A DNA stretch of 41,815 nt, taken from Candidatus Frankia nodulisporulans (GTDB taxonomy: Bacteria > Actinomycetota > Actinomycetes > Frankiales > Frankiaceae). The position numbers and the translations under genes were made by a program. Below the pieces are notes generated by a model that was given only the letters and a program-made list of their open reading frames with translations, did not search any database and was not told the origin of the DNA. Shown piece by piece: positions 1 to 7,784 of this stretch; within the stretch, counting starts at the first letter, position 1, and the number at the start of each line of letters is the position of its first letter. The stretch is taken from positions 1 to 41,815 of the forward strand of contig NZ_CADCWS010000013.1 of assembly GCF_902806475.1 (NCBI RefSeq), given 5' to 3'.

Positions 1-536
1 ACTTCCGATGACCAACCATCCCTCAAACCTCCAAGGGATCATTTAACCTACGGCTATTGGTCCAGGGGGTGATTGGCTGTCGACTCTGTGTACGACTCTG
101 TGTGCGTTTGCGTCCGTGTGCGTATGCGCACCCCGTTGTTCCGCCGCGGTGGTTCGTACGGGTGCGGCCGATGGTGCCGGGCCGAGACATCCGGCTGAGG
201 GCTTCACCACTGCGGGAGGCTCACCCGTGTTGAGCCCGGCTCGGAACGTGACTACCGAGGTGCTCCGTGCACCACGTAACGTGCACTACCCACCGCGGGA
301 TCGGTTGGCCTGCGGACGCTTCACCGGCGCTCGCGATGACTCTGTGCCTGCGACTCACCATCCTTTGTAGCCGCCATGCGCGGGACGTGCGGAGGAAGGG
401 CCGCTCCACCGAGCGTATCGGCCCAGGGCCTTGTGGCGGGCTGTCGTCCGGCCGACGTGGGTACCTCGCGGGGTCCACAGTGCCCTTGACGACAGTGGAT
501 CCGACACCTTGGTGGCGCTGGCGGGAGCATCGCGCC
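1..536. other. left-edge region without a supported gene
   Basis: No reading frame here looks like a protein; frames that stay open are Arg/Pro/Gly-rich chance frames. The first 60 bases are AT-richer than the rest and may hold a promoter. An 11-base unit, CGACTCTGTGT, occurs at 81-91 and again at 93-103. The in-frame extension of the next gene from 267 has the composition of non-coding GC-rich DNA and is not counted as coding. Confidence 0.4.
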
Positions 537-1514
537 ATGAGCTGTCGAACTTCTGCGTCGGACCCGATCAACACCCGTCTGGCCAGCGGTGACCTGGCCG
601 GCGACGGCCCGGTCAGGGTGGGTCTGATCGGCGCCGGCCGGGCTGGCGTGGCGGTGGGGCACGCGTTGGCCGGGGTGGGGTACCCGGTGGTGGCGGTGGC
701 CACGCGGACCGAGTCGTCCCGGGCCCGGGCGGCCCACCGGTTCGCCCAGGCGTGGACGGGCCCGGTGGCGCGGATCGCCAGCCGGCTACGGTCCGCCGAC
801 CTCCTGCTGATCGCCGTACCCGACGATGTGATTGCCCAGGTCACGGGTCGGCTGGTCGCTCTTGGCGCGGTCCGGGAGGGCCAGCTGATCGCGCATCTGA
901 GCGGCCGGCACGGGCTTTCGGCGCTCGCCGCCGGACTGGGATGCGGTGCCCGGCGGGCCGCGCTGCACCCGATCATGACGCTGCCTGGAACTGGCGGAAA
1001 GAACGATTTCCATAGTTTTGTGGATGTTCCGTTTGGCGTCACCGCGGACGCCGAGGCGCTCGAGCCGGCCCGGCGCGTGGTGGCCGATCTGGGGGGTGTT
1101 CCGCTCGAGATCGCGGACGAAGGACGTGCGCAATATCACGCCGCGCTGGTGCTCGGGGGGAACTTTCTGGCCAGCCTGACCGGTGCCGCCCGGGACCTGC
1201 TCGGGGGGGTGGGCATCGACGATCCGGCCGCGGCGCTGGGCCCGCTGCTACGCGCGTCCCTGGACAACGCGCTGGCCGGTGGCTGGGCGGCGGCGACCGG
1301 ACCGGTGCGGCGGGCCGACGTCGCCACGGTGCGCGCTCACCGCCAGGCGCTCGGCCGGGTCGATCCCGCCGTCGCCGAGGTGTACCGGGCGCTGGCCCTG
1401 TTCACCACGCACGAGCTGGGTGCGGCCGGAGCACTGGACGAGGCGCAGGTCACGCGGCTGCGGGCCGAACTGACCGAGGACGCCGATCCGTCCGACCGCT
1501 GTGGCCAGGGCTGA
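537..1514 (+). CDS. Rossmann-like / DUF2520 domain oxidoreductase
   Basis: The product has 325 residues. It opens with a dinucleotide-binding Rossmann fold: the glycine-rich GLIGAGRAG lies near residues 22-30 and is followed by a beta strand ending in VAVATR. The C-terminal half is helical, as in the DUF2520 / F420- or NADP-dependent imino-reductase-like families. The conserved HPIMTLPG stretch lies mid-protein and a helical dimerisation-type domain follows. I chose the ATG at 537, because the open frame continues back to 267 only through Arg/Pro-rich, non-protein-like sequence. The substrate cannot be told from sequence. In other actinobacteria such genes sit near panC (general knowledge), but no pan gene is visible here. 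It reads in the same direction as htpX, 162 bases away. Confidence 0.8.
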   Translation: MSCRTSASDPINTRLASGDLAGDGPVRVGLIGAGRAGVAVGHALAGVGYPVVAVATRTESSRARAAHRFAQAWTGPVARIASRLRSADLLLIAVPDDVIAQVTGRLVALGAVREGQLIAHLSGRHGLSALAAGLGCGARRAALHPIMTLPGTGGKNDFHSFVDVPFGVTADAEALEPARRVVADLGGVPLEIADEGRAQYHAALVLGGNFLASLTGAARDLLGGVGIDDPAAALGPLLRASLDNALAGGWAAATGPVRRADVATVRAHRQALGRVDPAVAEVYRALALFTTHELGAAGALDEAQVTRLRAELTEDADPSDRCGQG

Positions 1515-1676
1515 ATCAGGGCTGGGGCTGGGGAGAAATCAGCCACATCGCCGATCGGACGGGCCGGGCCGGGGAACGTTGGTCCGGCGCCGCCACGTTG
1601 GTTCGGGTGCACAGCCGTCCGAGTGGGCCACCGCCGGCGGACGGATGTCGTCGCACAGGACGGACCACCGATCGCC

Positions 1677-2552
1677 ATGCCACATCGCCACCTCAACGGC
1701 CTGAAGACCGCGCTGCTGCTCGGCGTGCTGTCCGCTGCCATCCTGCTGGTCGGCTCGCTGTTCGGTCGCGCTGGCCTGCTCGTCGCGCTGTTCCTCGCCC
1801 TCGCGATGAACGGCGTGTCCTTCTTCTACTCCGACCGCATCGCGCTGCGGGCGATGAGCGCCTATCCGGTCACCCAGGTCGAGCAGCCGCGGCTCTACGC
1901 CATCGTCGGCGATCTCGCCCGGCAGGCCCGGATGCCGATGCCGCGGCTCTACCTGAGCCCTACCGGCGCGCCCAACGCCTTCGCCACCGGTCGTGGTCCG
2001 CGCAAGGCGGCCGTCTGCTGCACCGAAGGCATCATGGAACTCATGGACGACCGGGAGCTTCGCGGCGTCCTGGGACATGAACTCAGCCATGTGTACAACC
2101 GGGACATCCTTATCGCCTCCGTGGCCGGAGCATTGGCCAGTATTATCGTGTACCTGGCCAACATGGCCCAGTTCCTGGCCATCTTCGGTGGCGGTCGCAG
2201 TGACGAGAACGGGCCCGGAATGTTCGAGCTGCTCCTGCTGATGATCCTGGGTCCGGTCGCCGCGACGATCATCCAGTTGGCAATCAGCAGGGCGCGTGAG
2301 TACCAGGCGGACGAGTCCGGGGCGACGCTCACCGGCGACCCCCTCGGGTTGGCGAACGCGCTGCGCAAACTGGAGGCGGGTACCGCCGCCCGGCCGCTCG
2401 CGCCGACCTCCCGGGTGGGTCCGGCGGCCGCGCTGATGATTGCGAACCCGTTCCGCGGCGGTGGCGTCGCCAAGCTGTTCTCGACGCATCCGCCCATGAA
2501 CGAACGAATCGCGCGACTGGAGCAGATGTCCCGCATGAATCCGTATCGGTGA
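1677..2552 (+). CDS. htpX: M48-family membrane zinc protease HtpX
   Basis: The product has 291 residues and is an integral-membrane metalloprotease that degrades misfolded membrane proteins. Two hydrophobic helices lie at about residues 12-50. The zinc motif HELSH is at 134-138, and the third ligand is probably Glu208 in AREYQAD. A further pair of membrane segments lies between them (about 145-205). The C-terminal [12 protein letters not shown] is typical of HtpX. The length matches the family (about 285-295). The ATG at 1677 gives the normal N terminus; an upstream in-frame start at 1623 would add 18 unconserved residues. A strong hairpin lies 158 bases after the stop. Confidence 0.95.
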   Translation: MPHRHLNGLKTALLLGVLSAAILLVGSLFGRAGLLVALFLALAMNGVSFFYSDRIALRAMSAYPVTQVEQPRLYAIVGDLARQARMPMPRLYLSPTGAPNAFATGRGPRKAAVCCTEGIMELMDDRELRGVLGHELSHVYNRDILIASVAGALASIIVYLANMAQFLAIFGGGRSDENGPGMFELLLLMILGPVAATIIQLAISRAREYQADESGATLTGDPLGLANALRKLEAGTAARPLAPTSRVGPAAALMIANPFRGGGVAKLFSTHPPMNERIARLEQMSRMNPYR

Positions 2553-2709
2553 CCCGGCCGGCTGGTTACGTTGTTGCCTGTCGTGGTGTCGCGGGTTTAC
2601 GGATGAGGATTCGGAGTAATATTTCCCTGCGTGGCCAGGCGCACGGGTGGCGGTCGCCGCCCGTGCGCCCCTGACCGCGGCGGAGCACACCCCCCAGGTT
2701 CCGCCGCAG

Positions 2710-2743
2710 GCACCCCGCCCGATCCCCCCATCGGGCGGGGTGC
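2710..2743. terminator. bidirectional GC-rich terminator between htpX and yajQ
   Basis: This is a perfect 14-bp inverted repeat (arms 2710-2723 and 2730-2743) around a C6 loop. It lies between the convergent 3' ends of htpX (+) and yajQ (-) and can serve both. There is no U-tract beyond TTT at 2748-2750. Confidence 0.8.
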
Positions 2744-2793
2744 GCCGTTTCCACGGTCGCTGGCGCCACCGCCGTCGGCGAGGCCAGGCCCGC

Positions 2794-3282
2794 TCAGCGG
2801 TAGTTGACGAACTGGAGCGGGACCTCGAAGTCCTCGCCCTTGAGCAGCGCGATGACCCGCTGCAGGTCGTCCCGCTTCTTGCCGGTCACCCGCAGTTGGT
2901 CGCCCTGGATCTGGGCCTGCACGCCCTTGGGTCCGTCGGTGCGGATCTTCTTGGCGATCGCGCGGGCCTTCTCCTCGGACAGGCCCTGCTGCACGGTCAC
3001 GGGCAGGCGGAACTCCTTGCCCGAGGCCTTCGGCTCGTCGAACGTCAGCGCCTTGAGGGAGATGCCGCGCTTGACGAACTTCTCCTGCAGGACGTCGAGG
3101 ATCGCCTTCACTCGCTCGTCCGTGTTCGCTACCAGCAGAATTGACTCGCCGGACAGCTCCGCGGACGCGCCGGTGTCCCGGAAGTCGAAGCGGGTCCTGA
3201 TCTCCTTGGCCGTCTGGTTGACCGCGTTGTCGATTTCCTGGGCGTCAACTTTGCTGACGATGTCAAAGGACGGGTCGGCCAC
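2794..3282 (-). CDS. yajQ: YajQ family nucleotide-binding protein (DUF520)
   Basis: The product has 162 residues, the usual YajQ length. It begins [13 protein letters not shown] and ends with VPLQFVNYR, both strongly typical. The two-domain ferredoxin-like fold binds nucleotides; in Xanthomonas and Pseudomonas, members bind cyclic di-GMP and act as effectors (family knowledge, not shown here). The region [19 protein letters not shown] is the conserved centre. The ATG start follows a purine-rich GGAGGCC site on the minus strand. It converges with htpX and shares its terminator. The gene is transcribed away from tRNA-Tyr. Confidence 0.95.
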   Translation of the reverse strand: MADPSFDIVSKVDAQEIDNAVNQTAKEIRTRFDFRDTGASAELSGESILLVANTDERVKAILDVLQEKFVKRGISLKALTFDEPKASGKEFRLPVTVQQGLSEEKARAIAKKIRTDGPKGVQAQIQGDQLRVTGKKRDDLQRVIALLKGEDFEVPLQFVNYR

Positions 3283-3403
3283 GGGTGCGGGCCTCCTGTT
3301 CGGTGCGAGATGCGGACGGATGGCGCGGCGACTACGCGCCGTAATGATCAGAAGACGGGGTGGCGGTTGCGGCCAGCCCGCGCCCCGATGCTCCGTCGGG
3401 ACC

Positions 3404-3413
3404 GGTATGCTCG
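3404..3413 (+). promoter_or_regulatory. candidate -10 element of tRNA-Tyr
   Basis: TATGCT at 3406-3411, inside GGTATGCTCG, lies 10 bases before the tRNA. The transcript would therefore start almost at the mature 5' end. I see no good -35 hexamer. The same 10-mer occurs before tRNA-Trp at 10265. Confidence 0.35.
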
Positions 3414-3421
3414 TCCACGAC

Positions 3422-3506
3422 GGCAGGTTGCCCGAGCGGCCAAAGGGAGCGGTCTGTAAAACCGCCGGCTCAGCCTACGATGGTTCGAATCCATCACCTG
3501 CCACCA
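3422..3506 (+). tRNA. tRNA-Tyr (anticodon GTA)
   Basis: Seven-base acceptor arms GGCAGGT (3422-3428) and ACCTGCC (3496-3502) pair fully. They are followed by discriminator A and an encoded CCA (3504-3506). The anticodon stem GCGGT/ACCGC encloses loop CTGTAAA with anticodon GTA at 3456-3458. The T stem GATGG/CCATC encloses TTCGAAT. The long variable arm is the class II shape expected of bacterial tRNA-Tyr. Confidence 0.97.
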
Positions 3507-3530
3507 CCCCCGGTGCAGCCCGGATCAGCT

Positions 3531-3568
3531 GCGACACAGGCCCTGGAGACTCCTCCGGGGCCTGTCGC
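3531..3568. terminator. hairpin after tRNA-Tyr, facing pyrE
   Basis: GCGACA.CAGGCCC (3531-3543) pairs with GGGCCTGTCGC (3558-3568), with a two-base bulge. It ends the tRNA-Tyr unit and may also serve the convergent pyrE. CATGT overlaps and follows the right arm (3568-3572). A second 6-bp hairpin, CGGGCG/CGCCCG, lies at 3578-3595, next to the pyrE stop. Confidence 0.6.
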
Positions 3569-3599
3569 ATGTCAGCGCGGGCGATGACGCGCCCGTCGG

Positions 3600-4130
3600 T
3601 CAGCCGGCGGCGGCATCGAGGTCGGCCCGGGTCAACAGCGGGCGCAGCTGCAGGCCGAGTTCCGCGAGGCGCTCGCGGCCGCCCTCGGAACGGTCGATGA
3701 CGCACACCACATCCGTGACGATCGCGCCCTCGGCCCGCAACACCCGGGTGGCGTCCAGCACCGCGCCGCCGGAGGTCACCACGTCCTCGACGAGGACGAC
3801 GTGCCGGCCGGCCACCGCGCCGCCCTCGGCCGTGCGCATGGTGCCGTACTCCTTGGCCTTCTTGCGCACGAAGCGGGTCGGCAGGCCGGTGCGCTGGGAG
3901 AGCAGCGTCGCCAGCGGAACGCCACCGAGCTCCAGACCCGCGAGGACCTCGGCACCCGGCGGCAGCAGGCCGACCATCTGGTCGACGATGGCGGCCAGCA
4001 GCGCCGGATCCGCCTCGAAGAGGTACTTGTCGAAGTACTCGGTGCTCGTCCGACCGGAGCGCAGCAGGAAGGTGCCGGTCAGGTGGGAGGCGGTCCGAAC
4101 CTGGGCGGCCAGCGTGGCGTCGTCACTCAC
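3600..4130 (-). CDS. pyrE: orotate phosphoribosyltransferase
   Basis: The product has 176 residues. It transfers the phosphoribosyl group of PRPP to orotate to give OMP, the fifth step of pyrimidine synthesis. The PRPP-binding loop VVLVEDVVTSGG is at residues 111-122, with the acidic pair at 115-116. The RKKAKEYG segment with catalytic lysines is at 89-96, and GLELGGVPLA at 66-74 is also typical. The GTG at 4130 (VSDDATLAAQ) gives the normal length; the open frame continues upstream into non-conserved sequence antisense to the neighbouring gene. It is divergent from the cyclotransferase-like gene, with a 42-base gap. It stands alone, without other pyr genes. Confidence 0.95.
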   Translation of the reverse strand: MSDDATLAAQVRTASHLTGTFLLRSGRTSTEYFDKYLFEADPALLAAIVDQMVGLLPPGAEVLAGLELGGVPLATLLSQRTGLPTRFVRKKAKEYGTMRTAEGGAVAGRHVVLVEDVVTSGGAVLDATRVLRAEGAIVTDVVCVIDRSEGGRERLAELGLQLRPLLTRADLDAAAG

Positions 4131-4172
4131 GTTCGAGCACTGTAGTGCGTCGGACCCGGCTAGCGTGATCTC

Positions 4173-4628
4173 ATGTCCGCGCCCGCCGCCGAACGCCCAC
4201 CGTTGTTCGTGTACGGGACCCTGATGTTCGCCGAGGTGCTGACCGTCCTGCTCGACCGGGTCCCGCGGATCGAGCCCGCGGTCGTCGCCGGCTGGCGGGC
4301 GGCCAGCCTGCCGGGACGCCGCTACCCCGGGCTGGTCCCCGACCCGGCGGCACGCACGTCCGGGCGGCTGCTGCTGGGGTTGGCCGAGGCGGAGATGGCC
4401 GTCCTCGACGCGTTCGAGGGCGCACCCTACGAGGTTGGCCCGCTCGTCCTGGTGGACGGGCGGGCCGTGTCCGCCTACCTGTGGCGGGACCTCTCGGTGG
4501 CGTCCACCTCGGTCTGGGACCCGCGGGTCTTCGCCGAGCGTCACCTCGAGGGCTATGCGCGTCGGTGCGTGGCCTGGCGGGCCGGGCTCACGCTCGATCA
4601 GCTCCCCCAGCTCGGCCAGGTTCGGTAG
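4173..4628 (+). CDS. gamma-glutamylcyclotransferase (AIG2-like) family protein
   Basis: The product has 151 residues with the family signature: FVYGTLM at 12-18 binds substrate in the small beta-barrel, and Glu82 in LDAFEG is the expected catalytic acid. Members release 5-oxoproline from gamma-glutamyl amines or peptides; the real substrate here is unknown. The ATG at 4173 is divergent from pyrE. The stop codon lies inside the left arm of an inverted repeat shared with the convergent membrane-protein gene. Confidence 0.88.
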   Translation: MSAPAAERPPLFVYGTLMFAEVLTVLLDRVPRIEPAVVAGWRAASLPGRRYPGLVPDPAARTSGRLLLGLAEAEMAVLDAFEGAPYEVGPLVLVDGRAVSAYLWRDLSVASTSVWDPRVFAERHLEGYARRCVAWRAGLTLDQLPQLGQVR

Positions 4629-4659
4629 CCGCTCCCGGGGCTCACCTGCCGGGGCTACC
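4624..4659. terminator. bidirectional hairpin containing both stop codons
   Basis: GGTAGC (4624-4629) pairs with GCTACC (4654-4659), and an inner CCCGG (4634-4638) pairs with CCGGG (4649-4653), with a bulge. The TAG of the cyclotransferase-like gene (4626-4628) and the TAG of the opposite-strand membrane protein (read from 4655-4657) lie in the two arms. Confidence 0.55.
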
Positions 4660-5272
4660 GGGGCTGGTGGCCGCCTGGGCCGCCGTAGCCGGGCTGGTCG
4701 GTCTGGCCACCATAGCCGGGGGGCTGGCCGTAGCCGGGCGGCGCCGTGGTGCCGGGGGCAGCGGGTGCGGTCGTCGCGTGTTCGGCGGGTCGTCCGGCGC
4801 CGGTGGCACGGCCGGTGGGAGTGCTGACGCCTGGGCGGTCACTCGGGTACGGCTGGCCGTAGCCATCGCGTGCGGGTACCTGCTCGTGGGTGAGGAGCGC
4901 GTAGATCACCAGAACGTCGATGGCGATGATCACGACCGACCACACCGGGAAGGCAGCCATGTAGGCGAGCTGCCCGATGGCGTTGATGGAAGCGATCACC
5001 ACACCCGCCCACCGGGCGATGTCGTTGCGGGCGTAGATGCCGTAGGCGATCACCATCTCCACGATGCCGATACACAGGAACAGCCAGCCCCAGAAGTGCC
5101 GGTCGGCGTACAGCACGTTGATGTCGCCGGTGGACAGGTTGTTCACGATCACGGTGTAGTCGCGCAGGGATGCGATGCCGTAGATCAGGTTGTGGAATCC
5201 GACGATGAACATGATCACGGCGGCGAAGGTGAGCCATCCACTTCGTGGGAACGCCGCCCGGTTTCCTGCCAT
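4655..5272 (-). CDS. small four-helix membrane protein with Pro/Gly/Tyr tail (DUF7144-like)
   Basis: The product has 205 residues. Four hydrophobic segments lie at roughly 13-32, 61-80, 87-108 and 110-127. Between the first two is an outer loop containing VIVNNLSTGDINVLYADRHFWGW. This layout resembles the actinobacterial DUF7144 / SPW-like membrane proteins; function is unknown. The last ~75 residues are disordered, rich in Pro, Gly, Ala and Tyr, with repeated PGYG units (GYGQPPGYGG, QPGYGGPGG). The start MAGNRAAFPRSGW follows an AGGAGG-like site on the minus strand. It is codirectional with and downstream of the GH25 gene, 236 bases away. Confidence 0.8.
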   Translation of the reverse strand: MAGNRAAFPRSGWLTFAAVIMFIVGFHNLIYGIASLRDYTVIVNNLSTGDINVLYADRHFWGWLFLCIGIVEMVIAYGIYARNDIARWAGVVIASINAIGQLAYMAAFPVWSVVIIAIDVLVIYALLTHEQVPARDGYGQPYPSDRPGVSTPTGRATGAGRPAEHATTAPAAPGTTAPPGYGQPPGYGGQTDQPGYGGPGGHQPR

Positions 5273-5508
5273 CTGGTCCTCCCGTTGCCCGCCGGTACAC
5301 GCATGGCCGGTGACCGCCGGACCCCGTAGTGGGCGGACAGGTGGGGACGGCGGGCGCGACCTGACGGTCGCGGCGGGTCGAAGCCCGCACCATGCGGTCC
5401 GGCGACGTCCTGGTAGTCACTGGTAGTCAGACAACTACCGTCCGCCGCTTCCTTGCGATACCCACCGTCCACGAACGTCATCCCCGCGCACCGTCATTCG
5501 GGTGCGGC
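5273..5508. other. spacer between GH25 and membrane-protein genes
   Basis: No gene is seen. A 10-base unit TGGTAGTCA(C/G) is repeated at 5411-5420 and 5421-5430. The second copy forms a small hairpin, GGTAGT (5422-5427) with ACTACC (5434-5439). This may be an operator or part of the promoter of the membrane-protein gene read leftward. A weak hairpin CGCACC/GGTGCG (5487-5506) lies just past the GH25 stop. Confidence 0.35.
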
Positions 5509-6840
5509 TCAGGGGCCCGGGGGGAGCTGGGAGACCTGGCCGGTCGCCGCGTCCCAGCGCAGCCGGCCGCGTTCGAAGGTGCTCTGCCGGCCGCCGGGCA
5601 CGGAGTACTCGTCCGAGGTGGGCAGGCCCAACGGCGAACCCGAACCACCAAGGCCGAGATAGGTCGACAGGATGCGGCCGTGGACCTCGTGGGCGCCGGT
5701 CGCCGGCCCCCAGTAGATCCAGCCACCCTGGAACCGGGCCTGCTGCCCGCCGGGCGCGGTCGCGGTCTCGACGTCGCTGACAGGACGGCCCAGGAAGCTG
5801 TTCGAACCACCGAGGCCGAGGTACTTCGAGGAGATCGGCCCGTACAGCGCGTGCACGCCGGTGGCGACCGACCAGAACTCCAGGCCGTTGGCGTACTGCT
5901 GCCAGCGGCCACCCCCACCGGCCTGGTTCTCCACCCCGACCGGGGCGCCGAGCGCCAGGGCGGTGAGCCCGGCGCCGGCGTGCCACTTCTGGATCTCGCT
6001 GCGGGTGCCGTCCGCCAGGGTGGCGAGCGTGGCCGGGGTGCAGCACAGGACGTCCTGGTCCACCTGGCTCGCGATGCCCGCCACGGTGCCGGTCGCGCTG
6101 TACTGCCACACCGCCCAACCGGGCCACCCGCCGGGGATGGTGTTGGGGGTCGCCCTGTCGTTGTGGTTCGCGAACCACAACGGGTACCTGGTGAACTCCC
6201 GGGTGTTGGCCATCCGGTCGGTCCAGAACCACTGGCTGCTGTAGACCATCGGCACCCGTCCGGTCTCGGACTCCACCTCCTCCAGGAACGCCCTGGTCCA
6301 CGCGGCGAGCGGGCTGGGGCCTAGCCCGCCGGTCTCCTCGAGGTCCAGCGCCGGCGGGAGGAAGCCCGCGGCCTGGGCCGGGCCGATCGCCGCGACGAAG
6401 TGCTTCGCCTGCTCGACGGCGGTCCCCAGCGAGGCGGACGGCCGGGCGTAGTGGAAGGCGCCGACGGCGAGGCCGGCCTTCGCCGCCGCGTCCCGGTCGC
6501 CGGCGTAGTACTTGTTCGTGTACTGGCTGTCCTCGGTGGCCTTGATGTACACGAAGCTCACGCCGGCGGCGTGCACGGCGTTCCAGTCGATCGCGGCGCC
6601 GTAGGGGTGCTGCCAGGAGGAGATGTCCACGCCCCGTGGCCACAGCGGCGAGGGGCCGGCGGCCTGCGCGACACCGACGGTGGCCGCCACGGTCAGGGTG
6701 GCGGCGGTCAGACTGGCGGCGGTGATTCTCGCGGCGGTGATTCTCGCTACAGGGAGCAGTCGGCGTGGCAGGGGGATGGCGAGCGCGGTCCGGGCGGTGT
6801 GTGGGCGGTCAGACCGACCGGGACGCGGCATGAGACGCAT
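5509..6840 (-). CDS. secreted GH25 lysozyme with C-terminal LGFP-type repeats
   Basis: The product has 443 residues. An Arg-rich N region and a hydrophobic stretch end in AQA at about residue 60, giving an unusually long signal peptide. The GH25 catalytic domain (about 66-270) has GVDISSWQ with Asp72 and the active-site pair Asp166/Glu168 in ALDLEETGG; it should cleave peptidoglycan between MurNAc and GlcNAc. The C-terminal ~170 residues contain repeated units such as YLGLGGSNSFLGRPVSDV and YLGLGGSGSPLGLPTSDE, like LGFP cell-wall repeats. I prefer the ATG at 6840 behind GAGGG; a TTG at 6867 is possible. Four 15-base repeats encode part of the signal peptide. No phage genes are nearby, so a host cell-wall enzyme is likelier than an endolysin. 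Confidence 0.9.
   Translation of the reverse strand: MRLMPRPGRSDRPHTARTALAIPLPRRLLPVARITAARITAASLTAATLTVAATVGVAQAAGPSPLWPRGVDISSWQHPYGAAIDWNAVHAAGVSFVYIKATEDSQYTNKYYAGDRDAAAKAGLAVGAFHYARPSASLGTAVEQAKHFVAAIGPAQAAGFLPPALDLEETGGLGPSPLAAWTRAFLEEVESETGRVPMVYSSQWFWTDRMANTREFTRYPLWFANHNDRATPNTIPGGWPGWAVWQYSATGTVAGIASQVDQDVLCCTPATLATLADGTRSEIQKWHAGAGLTALALGAPVGVENQAGGGGRWQQYANGLEFWSVATGVHALYGPISSKYLGLGGSNSFLGRPVSDVETATAPGGQQARFQGGWIYWGPATGAHEVHGRILSTYLGLGGSGSPLGLPTSDEYSVPGGRQSTFERGRLRWDAATGQVSQLPPGP
6692..6751 (-). repeat. four 15-base tandem units in the GH25 signal-peptide coding region
   Basis: Units at 6692-6706, 6707-6721, 6722-6736 and 6737-6751 share the pattern GT(C/G)A...GCGGCG. They encode successive I/L-T-A-A-x pentapeptides in the hydrophobic signal sequence. 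The last two units differ only at their final bases. Confidence 0.75.
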
Positions 6841-7200
6841 GGGCAACCCTCGATGCTCGGGAGGCAACGGTGCGGTGGCTCGAAAGCCGGTCCGGTTGCG
6901 TCCGGGCAGGGACGCAGCACCAGACGGCCCACACGCTAAGCATTAAGAGAGTTACTTACAGCTATCTAAGTCAAGGGGATCTGGATTGGTGGCTACGGAG
7001 CGTTTTAACTTCCTGGCAAATCGCCATCATCTGGGCCGTCGCGGGTGGCGGGTCGGGCGCGGCGGCGCGCCCACGGGCGAAGGGGGGGGAAGGGGAGATC
7101 TGCGGGCGAACGCCCGACGCGCGGGGGTGCGGACGAACGAACAGGGGGTGGGTCGCCCACCAGCGCCCAGCGTCGTGTAATCTGAGCACCGCGACTTCGC
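6841..7200. promoter_or_regulatory. GH25 leader and AT-rich promoter island; upstream of tRNA-Thr
   Basis: Bases 6935-6990 form an AT-rich island unlike the surrounding DNA. Read leftward it holds TTGACT (complement of 6969-6974) followed by TAAGTAACTC, so a GH25 promoter about 130 bases upstream of its ATG is likely. The exact -10 is uncertain. A 6-bp hairpin GCGTCC/GGACGC (6898-6915) lies in the GH25 leader; I do not see a recognisable cyclic-di-AMP riboswitch. On the plus strand TAATCT (7178-7183) is a plausible -10 for tRNA-Thr. Confidence 0.45.
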
Positions 7201-7276
7201 GCCCCTTTAGCTCAGTCGGCAGAGCGTCTCCATGGTAAGGAGAAGGTCTACGGTTCGATTCCGTAAAGGGGCTCCA
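7201..7276 (+). tRNA. tRNA-Thr (anticodon GGT)
   Basis: Acceptor GCCCCTT (7201-7207) pairs with AAGGGGC (7266-7272), followed by discriminator T and an encoded CCA. The anticodon stem TCTCC/GGAGA holds loop ATGGTAA with GGT at 7234-7236. The T stem TACGG/CCGTA encloses TTCGATT. It is the first gene of a tRNA-Thr/tRNA-Met/rpmG set. Confidence 0.97.
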
Positions 7277-7374
7277 CGTACCAGCCTTTGGGTGGGTTCG
7301 TGTCCGGGTTGAGCGGTTCCGCCGGTTCGCCTGGGTAAGCTGGTCCGGTCCCCGATCGGTCGGGTGGCTATCCT

Positions 7375-7448
7375 GGCGGTGTAGCTCAGTCTGGCAGAGC
7401 AAGCGGCTCATAATCGCTGTGTCGCCGGTTCAAGTCCGGCCACCGCTA
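7375..7448 (+). tRNA. tRNA-Met (anticodon CAT), probably elongator
   Basis: Acceptor GGCGGTG (7375-7381) pairs with CACCGCT (7441-7447), with a terminal G-U pair; CCA is not encoded. The anticodon stem AGCGG/TCGCT holds CTCATAA with CAT at 7409-7411. The T stem GCCGG/CCGGC encloses TTCAAGT. The paired first base and the overall form suit elongator Met rather than initiator. Ile-decoding CAT (lysidine) is a less likely alternative. Confidence 0.93.
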
Positions 7449-7542
7449 CTCCAGGGTGCGGCAGGCCGCGCCCTTTCTGGGCTCGCGGCCTGCCGCGACG
7501 CTCGACCAGTTCTGCAGTCGACTTAGGAAGAGGCATCACGCC

Positions 7543-7707
7543 GTGGCCGCCACTGACGTTCGCCCGAAGATCACCATGGCGTGCCAGGTGTGCAAGCATC
7601 GGAACTACATCACGCGCAAGAACCGGCGTAACGACCCGGATCGTCTTGAGCTGAAGAAGTTCTGCCCCAACTGCGGCAAGCACACCGAGCACCGCGAAAC
7701 CCGCTAG
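7543..7707 (+). CDS. rpmG: 50S ribosomal protein L33, zinc-binding form
   Basis: The product has 54 residues, the normal L33 length. It has two zinc knuckles, CQVC near residues 14-17 and CPNC near 42-45, so it is the four-cysteine (C+) form. The GTG at 7543 follows AGGAAGAGG and gives the expected start [10 protein letters not shown]; the open frame runs further back into the tRNA-Met spacer. It lies 94 bases after tRNA-Met and is followed by two hairpins. Confidence 0.96.
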   Translation: MAATDVRPKITMACQVCKHRNYITRKNRRNDPDRLELKKFCPNCGKHTEHRETR

Positions 7708-7717
7708 ATCCGCCGCT

Positions 7718-7784
7718 GTCGGGCATGTCCCGACATCTGGCGCCGTTCCACCGCAGCCGGCCAGGCCTCCCACCTGGCCGGCTG
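7718..7784 (+). terminator. double hairpin after rpmG
   Basis: A small stem GTCGGG/CCCGAC with loop CATGT comes first. It is followed by a perfect 12-bp stem (7754-7765 with 7773-7784) around a 7-base loop. There is no U-tract. It separates rpmG from the hadAB-like pair. Confidence 0.7.

Noticed and set aside
5509-6840. GH25 lysozyme as a prophage endolysin
   Set aside because: It has a signal peptide and wall-binding-type repeats, and no holin, integrase or structural phage gene is nearby.
6841-6935. Cyclic-di-AMP riboswitch in the GH25 leader
   Set aside because: The conserved blocks of that class were not found on the minus strand; only a 6-bp hairpin is present.
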